Positions 1-10,937 are shown, counted from the stretch's first letter. The stretch is 64,000 bases of DNA from Amoebophrya sp. A120 (GCA_905178155.1 CAJINV010000001.1:8153599-8217598), one strand, 5' to 3'. Notes: generated from the letters alone by a model not told the origin. Numbers and translations: made by a program.

Positions 1-852
1 TCCGTGCGTCGCTGCAGCCTTTTTTCTATTCTTCTCATTGGCTTCGACCTTTTTCTCACCGCTTGTTTTGGCAATCACCACCGGCTTCTTGTGATTGATG
101 TCTTTTCCATCAGCATCAGTCTTTGCAGCATTTGCGGCGGTCTTAGCTGCCGGAGCTTTTTTCTTGACGGGGAGATGGACCTTCTCGCTTTTCGCGTCCT
201 TCTTGTTGACGCCAGTAGCTTCTGGTTTTTTCACGACTTTTGTTACAGGTTTGCTTTCCGGTGTCTCCTCCGCGTCAACGTCACCTTTCGCCGGACTGCT
301 TTTGTCAGCATCCTTTTCTGCGTCGTCTTTTCCGAATAGCCAGTCGGTGAAGGGGTTCTTTTTACCGTGATAATATCGCGCTTTGACGCGTACCAGGGAC
401 ACATCTTCATCGTCCTCTGTCACTTTCGGAATAGAGGCTTTACCTGTCTCGGAGTAGGAGATGAAAGCTGCTGCTGGCTGCGGTGGAGATGCAGATGCAG
501 CATCTTTCTGTTTTTTGTTAGAAGCGGCAGGCGTTGGTCCTCTTCTGTTTAGCTTTTGCTGCACTACTCCCCGGGTCTCTTGGCCACGTATGCGAAGTTC
601 GTCCAGATCGATGAAGTTTCTCGGGCGGAACACTTGTACAGTGTTAGGTTCGTACGGATTTTTCGGATTGTGCACCATGCCGCGCGGCATCGGCCATGGA
701 GCGCTTTCCCCGAGGCAACATCTCGCAAAAACGAGAGCGTGGACGAGGAAAGAGACGAGTGTCCTCCGCGCGTGCGTTCGCTGGTGCGCGAGGGTGACGT
801 CTAATTCACGGTTCCCGGAGAAGATGAAAGTCACCGACCTGGGGCGACGCAT
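1..852 (-). CDS. Lysine-rich protein with N-terminal hydrophobic segment (3' end outside window)
   Basis: An open frame runs from ATG at 852 to the left edge (284 codons) with an in-frame TAG just upstream, so this start is well placed. Near residues 35-52 there is a hydrophobic stretch (LVSFLVHALVFARCCLG) that could be a signal anchor or a late signal peptide. The following region holds a short conserved-looking segment (NPKNPYEPNTVQVFRPRNF). After about residue 150 the sequence becomes a low-complexity tail rich in Lys, Ala, Glu and Pro. I recognise no family. A secreted or membrane-anchored basic protein is the most that can be inferred. The protein continues beyond the window, so a domain downstream cannot be excluded. 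Confidence 0.55.
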   Translation of the reverse strand, partial: MRRPRSVTFIFSGNRELDVTLAHQRTHARRTLVSFLVHALVFARCCLGESAPWPMPRGMVHNPKNPYEPNTVQVFRPRNFIDLDELRIRGQETRGVVQQKLNRRGPTPAASNKKQKDAASASPPQPAAAFISYSETGKASIPKVTEDDEDVSLVRVKARYYHGKKNPFTDWLFGKDDAEKDADKSSPAKGDVDAEETPESKPVTKVVKKPEATGVNKKDAKSEKVHLPVKKKAPAAKTAANAAKTDADGKDINHKKPVVIAKTSGEKKVEANEKNRKKAAATHG

Positions 853-1507
853 CGTCGTTTCGGGCGGACCGACGACCCGCGCCGACTAGGGCTGCCCGCC
901 ACTCCTGCGCTGGGACCGTGGTGCTTTTGAATGGAGCCGTCTTTCTTCAGTCCACTACCATGACCGCCCCCGGTGCGCGGTGCTGTTCATCTTCTTTCAT
1001 CCGTTGGACATCAGATAATGAAACATCATTGCGCGGCTAGAGCGACAGCGAGAATGAAGATTTGATCAGACACAACGGGCGTGCGGTGAAACTCTCGAAG
1101 CGTGGTGTGTGATGAAACACAAATCGCCCCAAAACCCAACCTCATGCACACCCGCGGCGCTCCGTCAGTGGCCCTGGAGCAAGTGCAGCTTTGATTGACG
1201 GTTTGAAACTAAGAACACCGCTCTAGCTCCACTATGCAGCTGCTGTCATATTCCCAAGGAATTCGGGGCGCTCTTGACTTGCTCTAGTAGTTCACTCAAG
1301 CTCAACAGCATCTCTCGTCGCGCTCACTCAGTCGTATAACATTATTTTGTCGTCAGTCACCACCAGATAGATTCAGAATCAGAAGAACATCAACATTACA
1401 TTCTCATTGCATCTGCGACGACGAAAATGAATGAAGTAGCACATCCAGCAGCTTTTGCTTTTCAACCTGTAAACTCAGAGCGTGCTACTTCAACATTTGT
1501 TTACACC
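853..1507. other. Intergenic, nothing recognised
   Basis: About 650 bases between two minus-strand genes. I see no long open frame, no repeat and no RNA gene. It should hold the 5' leader of the left gene and the 3' end of the right one. Confidence 0.5.
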
Positions 1508-2590
1508 CTAAAGTTCCTCAATCGCCTCGAGCGTTCCTTCTAGTGGCAACGGTCCCTCTGCTGTTCTTTGAAACGACCCGCTCACGCTGGTTCCGTCTTC
1601 GCTAAACTGTAACGTGAACTTTTCGCTGGTCCACACCTGGACCCGGTCCGACTCGGCGTCCCCCGCTCGGATTTGCCACTCGGAGGCCCTCTGCTTCGTG
1701 TACGCTTCCAGATAAATCTCGTTCAAATCTTTAACGCGGGCCTCAATCTTAAATTGCTTGTCGTCCTCCACGGCTCGGAGATTCTTCCCCGTCAACGGGT
1801 AGGAGTAGCCCTTGAAAACTACGCAAAGTGGCTGCTTCGGCTGGCTGTCGCCCATGGGTTCCACGATGTCGATAAAAGTTGCGTTGTTCCACTGAATATC
1901 GACCTTGTAGGTCCGCTTCTTGCCGAGGGTTTCGAAGGAAAAGCACGGCTTCAAGGCAAGCAGCATTTCCAAATACAAAAACGCGTTGCCTCTTGCAGCT
2001 TCGTCGGTTATATTTTCCTTTTGTGCACCAGCCGCATCTGATGGCTCTGGCACTGGCTCATCTTCTGGTGCTTCCTCATCAGCGCCCGAAGCTGATGATA
2101 TAATCGGGCAGAGTACGAACGGCGACTTTGGTCCGAGAAACGCGGTCACGTCATCCTCCCCGATCTTGTAGACAGCCTCGATATTTCTCACTTCCACAGG
2201 CTCCGTTGGCACATTCCCCACGGCTTTCTCGTTCTTCTCGAACAATTGCGCAACTTCATCCCCTGAACAGCCGCTGAGACAGCGCTGCTCGCGCATTTCC
2301 TGCAGGGAAATGCGGTCAAGTTCCTCGGTGGGCACGGCGTCCGCATCGTGGTCATTCACAAGGTAAAGCAGCGTAAGAGGCGAGGGCAGATCATCGTTGT
2401 AAAGGTAGGTGGCGAGGGTTTTGAGCGCTGCCACCGCGATTTTCTCCGGAGGGGCGGACTCGTCGGCGAACTGCAGGCTCAGAATGTGAGAGATATCACC
2501 ACCCAAGTTCGTACACGCAACCACCAGGTCCGGAGCGCCCTCGCTGGTCTGGATCTGGACTTTGGGAGGCGGAGCACGCCGCATCGCCAT
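1508..2590 (-). CDS. Hypothetical protein, 360 aa, single exon
   Basis: An uninterrupted frame from ATG at 2590 (MAMRRAPPPKVQIQTSEG) to a stop at 1508. The protein is acidic, with an Ala/Glu/Pro-rich linker near residues 170-200 separating two more ordered-looking halves. The C-terminal half alternates hydrophobic and polar residues (for example YKVDIQWNNATFIDIVEP), suggesting beta structure. There is no signal peptide or membrane segment. I do not recognise a family. Balanced composition and the absence of repeats argue that it is a real gene and not a chance frame. Confidence 0.75.
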   Translation of the reverse strand: MAMRRAPPPKVQIQTSEGAPDLVVACTNLGGDISHILSLQFADESAPPEKIAVAALKTLATYLYNDDLPSPLTLLYLVNDHDADAVPTEELDRISLQEMREQRCLSGCSGDEVAQLFEKNEKAVGNVPTEPVEVRNIEAVYKIGEDDVTAFLGPKSPFVLCPIISSASGADEEAPEDEPVPEPSDAAGAQKENITDEAARGNAFLYLEMLLALKPCFSFETLGKKRTYKVDIQWNNATFIDIVEPMGDSQPKQPLCVVFKGYSYPLTGKNLRAVEDDKQFKIEARVKDLNEIYLEAYTKQRASEWQIRAGDAESDRVQVWTSEKFTLQFSEDGTSVSGSFQRTAEGPLPLEGTLEAIEEL

Positions 2591-3161
2591 TGTTTGTTAT
2601 AGCAACTTTGGGGAATAAACTATCATGCTGGTGTAACTGGAACACTAAACGCCAATGGGGGGGAGCGCCGCACGTCGTTCCTGTCTACGATTGCTACGCT
2701 TGTTCGGAGGGATGTAGTACTTGACACGGATCAAGCTGTGGAAGTCGAATCTCTCCTTGTTGAGTAAACCACGTGAAAAGGTATAGCTTCAAAATTTGTT
2801 TCAAAACTAGAACAATTCAGATCGTAGCACTGCGACATGCCCGAACCTGTTCAGCTGCACGCAGCAATGCATCGTGGCGTTGTGTTCCTAGTAACATGTA
2901 TTCTTCGACGCACTGGTAGCTCGTGCGCCGGTCGAGCAAGCACATTATTTACCCTTGAAATTAATATTGCTCGAGCTGGTGCAGCTAGATCACATTCAGA
3001 TCTTGATCTATCTTGATGATGATTTATCATGATTTCAGTATCAGTAGCAGCATGTGCTCAGCGACCCGGAATCCTGGTCGAAGAAGTGCAATGGTCGGAT
3101 TTCAAGAGTCGACGAAGAAGTGCAACGGGCATCATCAACACAAAGCGAACAATTTCTATCC
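2591..3161. other. Intergenic, nothing recognised
   Basis: About 570 bases without a credible open frame or repeat. Confidence 0.5.
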
Positions 3162-4375
3162 TCACCCGCGCAACGGCGGGGGCGGTGGGTTGGCCGCGCG
3201 GAGCAGTGGTGTCTCGCTTGCTTGCACGATTTGCAGAGCCTCGCCGAGGTATTGGAAGCCATTCATCGCAATAGTTGCGTCGGTCGCGGAATTCACGTTT
3301 CGGTAGCTGAGGTCGCAGGCACCGTCACCACGAAGCGTCGTAGATTCGATGTCGCCGAAAGGTTGAAACAGTTTGTACATCTGTATATTTGATAGCATTC
3401 AGCATATCGACGATGCCGCGCGACCGAGGTAAATAGTCGTATTAAAAGTTATGCCCAATGCATTGGTCATGAAGATGAAGATACATCATCATCTTCTACT
3501 TGTAATGCGTCGAATTTAACCGTCGAAAAAACAAGTACATCAGACGTCGTCGCTCGCACGTGAACATTGGTGATCCGAATTTTGCGGCTGTGCCGTGGGT
3601 GCTCGTTTTGTTTCGTGGTGGGAAATTCCTGCATCACCTGCCTCCGCGGCTTGTTCTGCAATTCTTCCCGTACCTCCAGACTCGGGCGCACTCGGACTGG
3701 GACGCCTAAGATCTCGGGGTTGGCCAGACCTAGATATTTTTGGAAATGCAGTTGCAGATCCGGTACAATGATAAGTAAGTCAGGCAGCCCTTAGAGCAAC
3801 AGCATTTTCACTTTCCGCCATTGCATCCCGCACAGGTCGAGATTGAAAACATCAGAGAAAAAAACCTGCATTCATACTATTGCACGACTCATACCAGAGA
3901 CAGCCTTGTTCATCGCGCGCATCTCTTCGAATTGCACACAGACGAGACTGTTGTTTCCCGGCACGAATTTGACGTCGATCACCTTCCCGCACTTCTGCTC
4001 GAAGTAGTTCTTTACGTCGTCGTACGTTGCCACGCGCGGAACGCCGTGCACCACCACCGTCACCTCGAACCTGGCGTGCACTTGCGCTTGCTGTGCGGCC
4101 GTAGCGGCCGCCTGGGCGGCGGACGACGAGGAGGGTCCGGCACTGGACGGGCCGTAGCTGCCAGTGGCGCCGCCCTGCTGGAGGTTCGGGGCTAGGGGCG
4201 GTGCCGTCGCACGGGCGGAAGTGTAGGGCCCGTGCACCATGTGGCTGCTGCTGCTGCTCGTGTGTTGTTGAACCTTGCGTCTCTTCTGGTTGTGCCCGAC
4301 CTTCTTCGTCCCACCTTCAAACATGATCTTCTCGAGATCGAGAAACGAAATATCACCGCCGTTCAGAAACTTCAT
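3162..4375 (-). CDS. Two-RRM splicing factor of the RBM39/CC1-like family
   Basis: Three exons join in frame: 4375-3895, 3729-3539 and 3380-3162 (891 nt, 296 aa). Both introns are canonical GT-AG. An N-terminal basic Ser/Ala/Gln-rich region precedes RRM1 (FEVTVVVHGVPRVATYDDV through LVCVQFEEM), whose last strand, split by intron 1, reads NPEILGVPVRV. That matches the VLGVPIIVQ signature of the RBM39/Hcc1 family. RRM2 is split by intron 2 between IRITNVHVRATTSD and MYKLFQPFGDIES and ends YLGEALQIVQAS. Family members act in U2AF-related 3' splice-site recognition. The protein is short and lacks the third, UHM-type RRM of RBM39. I chose ATG 4375; an upstream in-frame stretch looks like a pyrimidine-rich leader. 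Assignment to RRM proteins is firm, to RBM39 moderate. Confidence 0.8.
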
Positions 4376-5375
4376 ATTGGGGTCGGCAAGGGCAACGAAA
4401 ACGAAAAAAAATGCAAAGAAGAGAATCTGGCTTAAAGCTTTTTGATTGTTACTGCAAAGGCAAAGCAACAAACAGCTACTAAACGGCAGCTGTCGCTCTG
4501 TATTTTAATATGAATATGTCCAAATCTTCTGTGTATTAGATTAATTCAACTTCTTCCTTCAAAAAATTCTGGTGGCGTGCTGCTGAGGTTGATTTTGACA
4601 CAGAAAAAACAGAAGGCTTGCAGCATGCCATGGATCCGTGGCGTAGTTGGCCGGCGACCTTTCTAAAGTGTCTGCTTGAGGCATAGTAGTAAGGTTAGAC
4701 AAAAACTATAGAGCACGAAACGAGAGAAAAAAGATGATCTTGTGCATTGACGCCGCAGAGGACAAACATTCTCGCGTGATGAACATAAATCCTGGATCTC
4801 CTGGATCTTTTCTCTTCTTCGCTGACAACTGACCGCTGTGGGGAGGTAGAACCCGGACAACTGAAAATCACAAAAGACGAAGGAATCGTGTCCATTAGGA
4901 AATCCAAACGGCTGCTCCCGTAAGAACGTACCGGATAGGAAAAGGACAAATGAAATTTTTTTCTTGCGAAACAAAGGGCGCATCTACACATTGATGGCGT
5001 TGAAACAAGTATCCCAAGAGCTCTAGTAGTTCTAAAACAGGTACGAGCAGCAACATCATTTCTGGTTGTTCACAGTTTCAGGAAACCATCACCGTCCCGC
5101 GTCTGTCCGGCATGTGATCGAAAGTAAGGCGCCGCAACAAAAAGGAAAAGCGAAGTTCTCGTTCTCTAAGTCGTTTTTAGAAAAAGTCATCCCACGACGT
5201 CCACTGCTCAAGGCAGAGTACGGAAATCATTTTTTTCTGTCTCGCTCTCGAGCAGCCGTAACGCAAACTACAACTAGTAAAATAAAAAATTCAATGTCGA
5301 CATCGATCGAAGCAAGAAGAGATCCGCATTCAAAGGTAGAAACATACTGAGGAAGCAATGCACTTCCAGTTTTAC
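4376..5375. other. Intergenic, nothing recognised
   Basis: About 1 kb between the RRM gene start and the desaturase stop. Short frames exist on both strands, but none has coding character. No repeat family seen elsewhere in the window occurs here. Confidence 0.5.
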
Positions 5376-8300
5376 TCACCGTCGTGGCGCGCACAAACCG
5401 TATTTCGCTTCCGAGGAGGTTTGCGCAAAAATGTCTTGGTAAATGAAATCCCACAGGAAGTCCATCCAACCGACATAAACGCTCCACTTTCCGTCCCAAC
5501 AAGCCTCGATATTGTGGTGGTTCCGATGGTGCGGTCCGGAGAGAAAGATATTGTAGTCCTGATATTTTTTTTCGATTTCGATTTCGATTTCAGTGGTATC
5601 ACCGATTGGGCATCAATTGGAATTGCAACAGCTGAAACGGGAGTGGCATTACTAATGCCAAAGAACCACACAGGTTTTGCTTTTGCATCCAAATGAAAAT
5701 GAATCCGTTGCTATACCTGCATGACTTTCCACCACTCCGGCACATAGAGGTCGTGGGTGCGTCGGTGCGCAAAGTGGTGCGTGAGTGTACTTACATTACA
5801 CTGCACCATCGCGAAAAGGAAGAAGACACAGAGGAACCCGCGTTGCTTGTAATTTTTCTGCAGCTGCTTGTGCTTTGCCGTCTTCGTGCTTGTTGTAGCC
5901 TTCTTTTGCTGCGCGATCGAATTCGTCGTCTCCTCTACTTCCGTGCGCTGTTCTTTGCCCGCCGCCGTTAGCAGCCACCAGTAGGACAGCTCGAAGAGCA
6001 CAGCCAGGACCCACAGTGGCGGGTTGGTGTACGCCAGGAGCTCGTAATTCGTGAACTCATTGAAGATCTGCACGTCGACGTGATGGTCCTCGGTGAAAGT
6101 GCGGCGGCCGCCGTTGAGAAACGTGCCCATGTTTTGATCCAAGGCACAGTGCCAGATGGCACTGAAGAAATCGAAGAACAGGTAGGATGCAAGCAGGACC
6201 GCGAGGAGCTCGAGGGTGAAGCGCAGCTTTTTGCTTATCTTGAAAAACAGTATCGGCGCAGCTGCTGGAGCCTTTATTTGTGTTTTCTCCCTTTTGCTCG
6301 CTTTATTACGCTGCTTCTCGGCCGCAGCCGCAGGTGTACCCCCGGAACCAAATGACAAGGGGTCAATTGGTACTGGTAGCAGGCTACTTTCATGTGTTGG
6401 ATGGGGCTGCTCGTTCAAAGTTACAGAGCAACTTGTATCCACATGGCGCCGCCGCCTGAGCTCAAGAGAAGGCTCCACAGATGAGGAGGATCGTACAAGC
6501 CCAAGTTCTGTGGCACAAGAGTCATGCGTTCTGGGAGATGCCTTCATTTCCGCTTCGCTTTTGCGAGATGAATTCGTCTGCTCGCCCGAAGACTTATCTC
6601 GCAGCGGTCCTTTTTCTTGTGAGCTCTTTTCACACCTGGACGCACTGCTTGTCCTCTCGCTCTTGTGCTTCTTCTCGAGGGCCTTCGAAATGTACCAAAT
6701 GCAAAGTCCCAAGAGGATGCAGTAATCCGTAATCCAGAGAAGACCCGTTATCACGCTGCAACACCAGAAGTCGTGCTATTGAGAGGAAAGATCCCCCCTC
6801 CCCATATTGAAAAGGTACGTTTCCGAATATTTGCGTTGCTGATTTGTGACCACAAATCAGGTTTGTCTTGCAAGAAGACAAGTGCAGAGGCATCCGCCCA
6901 ATTGTGAAGCGATTTGGCATGCTGTTGGTCCTAGAGGGTAGCCGTTTGCAATGCTGAACAACTAGACCTGAGCGCTCCCACCCAGGCTGCGGATCTGGCA
7001 GGAGTGCTGTACTGCAAGACAAATCGGATTTGTGTACACAAATCAGCATCAGAAATTTCCATTTTGATTTTTGATATGGGGAGGGGGGATTTTTCATTTT
7101 GATACGTGCCAGAAAATCACTTCTCGACTCGAGTCGGTGCGCGCCAGCCCGCCGTTCTATCAAATGTAAAAATGTCTGGGTCTGGAAGATTCTGACACTT
7201 GTCACGCACGTTTTGCATGAGCCATGATGTCTGTGATGCATACCCTAGCAATACGGATTTTTTAAGGTCTTGTTGATGCGTATTCCGCATGACAAATTCC
7301 CTCTCCGCGTAGCCAAAATTGCATTCCCTTTGTTGGTCATGCAATACAGATTTTTTCATGACTTGCAAAAGCCCCCCCCTTTTCGCCGGAAAATTTCTCC
7401 GGACGCCTTCGTGAAACAGAATTCGCGCCAAGTCGATCAGTTTGGCGCGCTAGCGTAAGTTAGTAGCTCTTTGTTTTGAAGCTTCGCAAACCTCTGCAGC
7501 AGCACGAAGATCGACGGCACAAAACAAATCCCCCTAGGGGGGCAATCAAAGCCGGCTGACTTTGCGAGCGCGCTGACAACAAAAGCGAAAGCGCGCTGGC
7601 TTTGCACTTCGGGCTCGCCCAGAGGTCCCCTCAGGAAGGGAGTAAAAAGTCCGCTCCTTTTCGCTCCGTTTTACGAATAGGCTGGAGAAGTGGGGGAGTG
7701 AAATTCCATGAACTTTTCGCACGCAGCGAGCTTTCGCGCTGCCTCCTGAAGACATTCAAAAAACCAAGTGAAAGCTCACTGGCTTTTTCACTCGGAGTGA
7801 GAAGTCGCCTACACATCCCGAAAGGCTTAGAGAAAAGAAGTGAGAAATCAGTGATTTCTCACTCTCGCGAAATCTTGACGGCTGGAAACCTTTTTGGAGT
7901 CCGACTCCAGAGTGAGAATTTTTCAAAAGTGAGAAATCAGTGATTTCTCACTACTTTTCTCGAAGGTACCCGGGCCCCGAAGAAATTTGGCGCTCGGGTA
8001 CCTTCGAGAAAAGTAGTGAGAAATCACTGATTTCTCACTTTTGAAAAATTCTCACTCTGGGAAGAGTCAACGCGACTCCGACCAGAGTGAGAGTCTTGCA
8101 AAGTGAGAAGTCACATTTTTCCCACTCCGTTTCTCGGATTGTTCGAGAAGCCGAGTGAGAAATCAGTGATTTCTCACTTTTCCCAAATGAAAACTTTTCA
8201 GAAGTCAGCGGAGCGACTTCTCGCTTTTCAACATGAAAACTTTTCAGAAGTGACAAATCACTGATTTCTCACTTTTCCAGAAAGAAAATGCTTCAGAAAC

Positions 8301-8953
8301 GAGAAGTCGCTGACTTTTCACTCCTTTTCTAGAAGACCAGTGGAAACACAGTGAGAAGTCCGTAGCTTCTCACTTTTCAACGATGAAAATTTGTCGGAAG
8401 TCAGAAAGCACGGGCCTCGCGCCCTGTTGTTGGACGGAATGTTGGCGGGTTGTTTCTCAAAAAGAAACTGCCCCAGACGGAAGGCGGGCCCCTTGTGGCC
8501 CACGCGTCCACGCGCGGCCCGTTTGCGAAATTCTCGCACTGCCACCCCTCGAAAGCCTTCAGGGAGGTTTTCCGGTTATCAATTCTATCAGAGGGTTGCA
8601 AGTCATGGATTTTTTTAGAATCCAAATGCAGCATCACAAGTTCGGATTCTTCCAGACCCAGACATTTTTACATTTGATACGTTCCACTCCTGGTAGATTG
8701 CGAGCCACAGCAAGTGTCGCGCTGTGAGCCAGGTGCGGACAGACTCGTCCTGATAGTGATGGTACTGTTGTGAAGAGCGGGTGCGGGGGCATGAAGATGC
8801 TGAGTCTGTGGACAACTTTTCGCCACTGTGCAAACAAGTGCGTTCGTGTTCGTAACCGCACAGGAGAATTCTCGCGAGTCGCCGGAGCCGCAACGTGATG
8901 CGACTTGTGGAGAGCGCAGATCCAGAGAGCTCACAGAGCTCCATTTTGTTCAT
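5376..8953 (-). CDS. Kua/TMEM189/CarF-type plasmanylethanolamine desaturase
   Basis: Four exons, 8953-8680, 7152-7105, 6771-5717 and 5558-5376 (1560 nt, 519 aa). The first two introns are introners; the third (5559-5716) is GT-AG. The C-terminal part carries the histidine clusters of the lipid-desaturase family in order: WHCALDQN, DHHVDVQIFNEF, THHFAHRRTHD and HHRNHHN. A hydrophobic segment (LELLAVLLASYLFFDFF) comes just before the first cluster and others precede it. In known members (human PEDS1/TMEM189, bacterial CarF, plant FAD4/Kua) these histidines bind a di-iron centre. PEDS1 and CarF introduce the vinyl-ether bond of plasmalogens using oxygen; FAD4 desaturates a chloroplast lipid. A Ser/Lys/Glu-rich linker of about 150 residues between the N-terminal membrane segments and the catalytic core is unusual. 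Substrate is inferred from family only. Confidence 0.85.
6777..7104 (-). mobile_element. Introner, CCCCCTCCCC-terminal family, 328 bp
   Basis: The element lies inside the desaturase gene and is flanked by a 5-bp duplication (cgtgc at 6772-6776 and 7105-7109). On the sense strand it begins TATCAAAATGAAAAATCCCC and ends with a near-perfect inverted copy finishing in ATA. Removing the element plus one duplicate rejoins the reading frame (TTC TGG CAC GAC TTC TGG). Its interior (a TGATTTGTGACCACAAATC-like block) is shared with the element at 32563-33731. Confidence 0.85.
7839..8273. repeat. Five interspersed 25-bp palindromes
   Basis: Copies start near 7839, 7928, 8015, 8154 and 8249. Each has 12-bp arms (agtgagaaatca and complement) around one central base that is G or C; the last copy has one mismatch. 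Diverged half-sites (gagaagtc, cttttcac) fill the spaces between. They lie wholly inside the nested insertion. Confidence 0.8.
7907..8060. repeat. Perfect 66-bp inverted repeat with 22-bp spacer
   Basis: Arms at 7907-7972 and 7995-8060 are exact complements by eye, beginning ccagagtgagaatttttc and ending ggtacccg at the spacer side. Each arm contains one of the 25-bp palindromes described separately. The structure would form a long hairpin in single-stranded DNA or in unspliced RNA. Confidence 0.85.
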
Positions 8954-9842
8954 TTTCTGTGTTGGTCTACGCTGCTATACCTCAAACTAAGACAGACACA
9001 GGAAAGCCTTGGTCAACTAACGAGCACTCATATACCAATAACATCGATCGACACAGAAAGACCAGCACTGTCTCATGACTCGAAACCATCGCCATCTTTT
9101 CGACGAATCAAAATCAATCGCAATCGAGAAACACAGCGACAACGACGCTTACGATGCAACGACACTAGGACTAGCCGCATAGGATTACGACTTGAAGCGA
9201 GTACTTATATTGCACGACCACTACGATCAATATCAGAAAAATGTCCGACTGAACCTTCAATGCGGACGAGAAGGAAGCTCGCCAGCTGGCTCGTCATGGG
9301 ACAAGAAAGAGAGTCAGAGAGGCAAGAGCATCGTCGTCTTGATCTTTTTCGGAATGGGGATGCCTGTTCATCTCACCACGTCAAATACATGATAACGTCG
9401 CACGATGAACCGACAATGCAGCGCTGCCGCTGGGTTCACAAATTAATCACACACGACACACTAACTCCATCGCATTGGCACCTGCAGTGCGCGCGGCTCT
9501 CTCATCTGGTTGACATGGACCGTCGTATGGGCGCCTGGCGGAAAGCCATGCGTCTTACGTGCCGAGGCAACACCCGAGTGCATGTTGTGTGTGGAAAGCA
9601 TGGAAAGCCAGAGACCATCTATCTTGCAATGAAAAATCAATATGAAGTGACGCGACACTGCGGCAACACGTCTGCCCTTGTTCGACTGTGCAACTCACGA
9701 TAGGGAATTGACTTTCATTGTGACTTTTTCACGCGATTTTTCTACTCAGATTTCGTGCCTTCTCTTTCGGAACCTGGTCCCAGGACATTGTCATCAGTCT
9801 CCTGCAGCTACTCAGTTTAGCGATTGCGGCCAGCGGCGCGCC
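8954..9842. other. Intergenic, with a doubtful plus-strand open frame
   Basis: About 890 bases upstream of the desaturase start. A plus-strand frame of 291 codons (8828-9703) crosses it and runs antisense into the desaturase 5' exon. Its composition (many Arg, His, Thr, Ser; no domain) looks like chance, and the direction opposes all other genes, so I do not call it. Confidence 0.45.
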
Positions 9843-10937
9843 TTACTTGCGCCGGCTCCAAGACGAATGCTTCGTCAGCTTTTCGCTGCCAAGGAGGTTG
9901 CGATCTGCGTTGCGCTGATCAGCGGGTACACGGTTACTCCGCCTGCGGCGCGACTGATGTCGCCTTCTGGAGCTACAGCTACTCGAACTTGACCACGATG
10001 TACTGGGTTCCTTGGCCCGCGCCTTCGCCCGAGAGTCTCGACGATGGTTGCGCCGTCGGCCATATTGCCGTCTGGAACGCCGACTAGAGGAAGAAGCCGA
10101 TCGTCTTCGGGATCGCGCATCTCGAGAGCGCTCGCGCTCTTTACCGTCTCTCCTGGAACTTCGTGGCACGGCAGACGCTCCGGCGAGTCTGCTGTTTGGT
10201 CGATGGATTTCGGATTCTGGCTCGGACGTTCCCTCCGCGGGCCGCTTTGCCGCGTTATTGCAACTCCACGACGTTGTAGGCGTAGTATTGTCCCAAGAAG
10301 CGCCGCGAGTTCTCTTCCGGGGAGGCTTGGCGGCCATTTCGTCCCACGACCACGACCGCGGAGTGCCGGCGCTAGACTCTGACCGCTTTCCGTTTCTCCA
10401 GGGAGTGGCGCCATGCCCCTGCGGCTTTGTTTCATCCCCATACTGCTTGCCAGATTGAAACTGTTTCAAGAAGTTCTGGATATCTGCGTCGTGGCAACTT
10501 TGGCAAACATACTTGATTTCCACTTGCAGGGGCGCAGAGGCCTTATTCCCTGCGAGCACTTCTTGATCCGTTTCTTGTTCTCCATATAGAAGGCTGCAGT
10601 AGGGACCGGGCTCGTTTGCGCTGCTTGTGTCCGGAGTTTTATTTCGGGGGGAGCCTTCCTTTCCACTGCGTCCGTTCTCAGGATCTTCTTCTTCGGCTTT
10701 CTCCTGCTCTTCGAGATCGAGTAGGTCAAGATCTGACGGCGAAGCGATAACGGACTGAATAACGCTTTCCTCAAAATCACAGCTCTCTGGCTCGTCTCAT
10801 TATCCTGGGTTAACACGTGCCCTCCATCCCAGGAGTCTACATCTACAGCGCACTTTGCCTCCTTCTGTGCACCGTGGCTGCCATCACAACTCACTTTTTC
10901 GCCCCAAGTTATCATGCGAATCTGCAAACCTACACAT
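9843..10937 (-). CDS. Arg/Ser-rich protein, hypothetical
   Basis: The main exon (10795-9843) is open throughout. It encodes an acidic stretch (ASPSDLDLLDLEEQEKAEEE), then a short Cys pair region (YVCQSCHDADIQNFLKQF), then a long tail rich in Arg, Ser and Lys with many RS/SR/RR pairs. Such tails are found in SR-type RNA-processing factors, but no RRM is seen. The proposed first exon (10937-10895, ATG followed by a GTGAGT donor) restores frame exactly (996 nt, 331 aa). The acceptor ATAATGAG is weak, so the 5' end is tentative. Confidence 0.55.

Larger units (their letters stand above)
7357..8607. mobile_element. Nested DNA-transposon-like insertion inside an introner
   Basis: A 1251-bp block bounded by perfect 12-bp inverted repeats, CATGACTTGCAA at 7357-7368 and its complement at 8596-8607. 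It is flanked by an 8-bp direct repeat gatttttt (7349-7356 and 8608-8615). The uninterrupted introner at 54425-54686 has a single copy of this target. An 8-bp duplication with short inverted repeats is typical of hAT elements. No transposase frame is present, so this would be a non-autonomous element. The T-rich target makes the exact duplication length slightly ambiguous. Confidence 0.7.
7158..8679 (-). mobile_element. Introner, CTGGGTCTGG-terminal family, 1522 bp, carrying a nested insertion
   Basis: Flanked by the duplication cgttc (7153-7157 and 8680-8684). Both ends carry the inverted repeat TATCAAATGTAAAAATGTCT followed by GGGTCTGGAAGA. Positions 7158-7356 and 8616-8679 align with the left and right parts of the compact 262-bp copy at 54425-54686; the 1.25 kb between them is a later insertion. 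Excision with one duplicate gives TGG AAC GGC GGG, in frame with the desaturase. Confidence 0.85.

Noticed and set aside
5561-5591. gatttc tandem microsatellite near the desaturase intron acceptor
   Set aside because: It is part of the pyrimidine-rich tract of a normal GT-AG intron when read on the minus strand.
7839-8273. CRISPR-like array
   Set aside because: Repeats are palindromes at uneven spacing with related sequence between them, in a eukaryotic intron; there are no unique spacers of constant length.
8828-9703. Plus-strand open frame of 291 codons
   Set aside because: Composition is not protein-like, it overlaps the desaturase 5' exon antisense, and it opposes the gene array.
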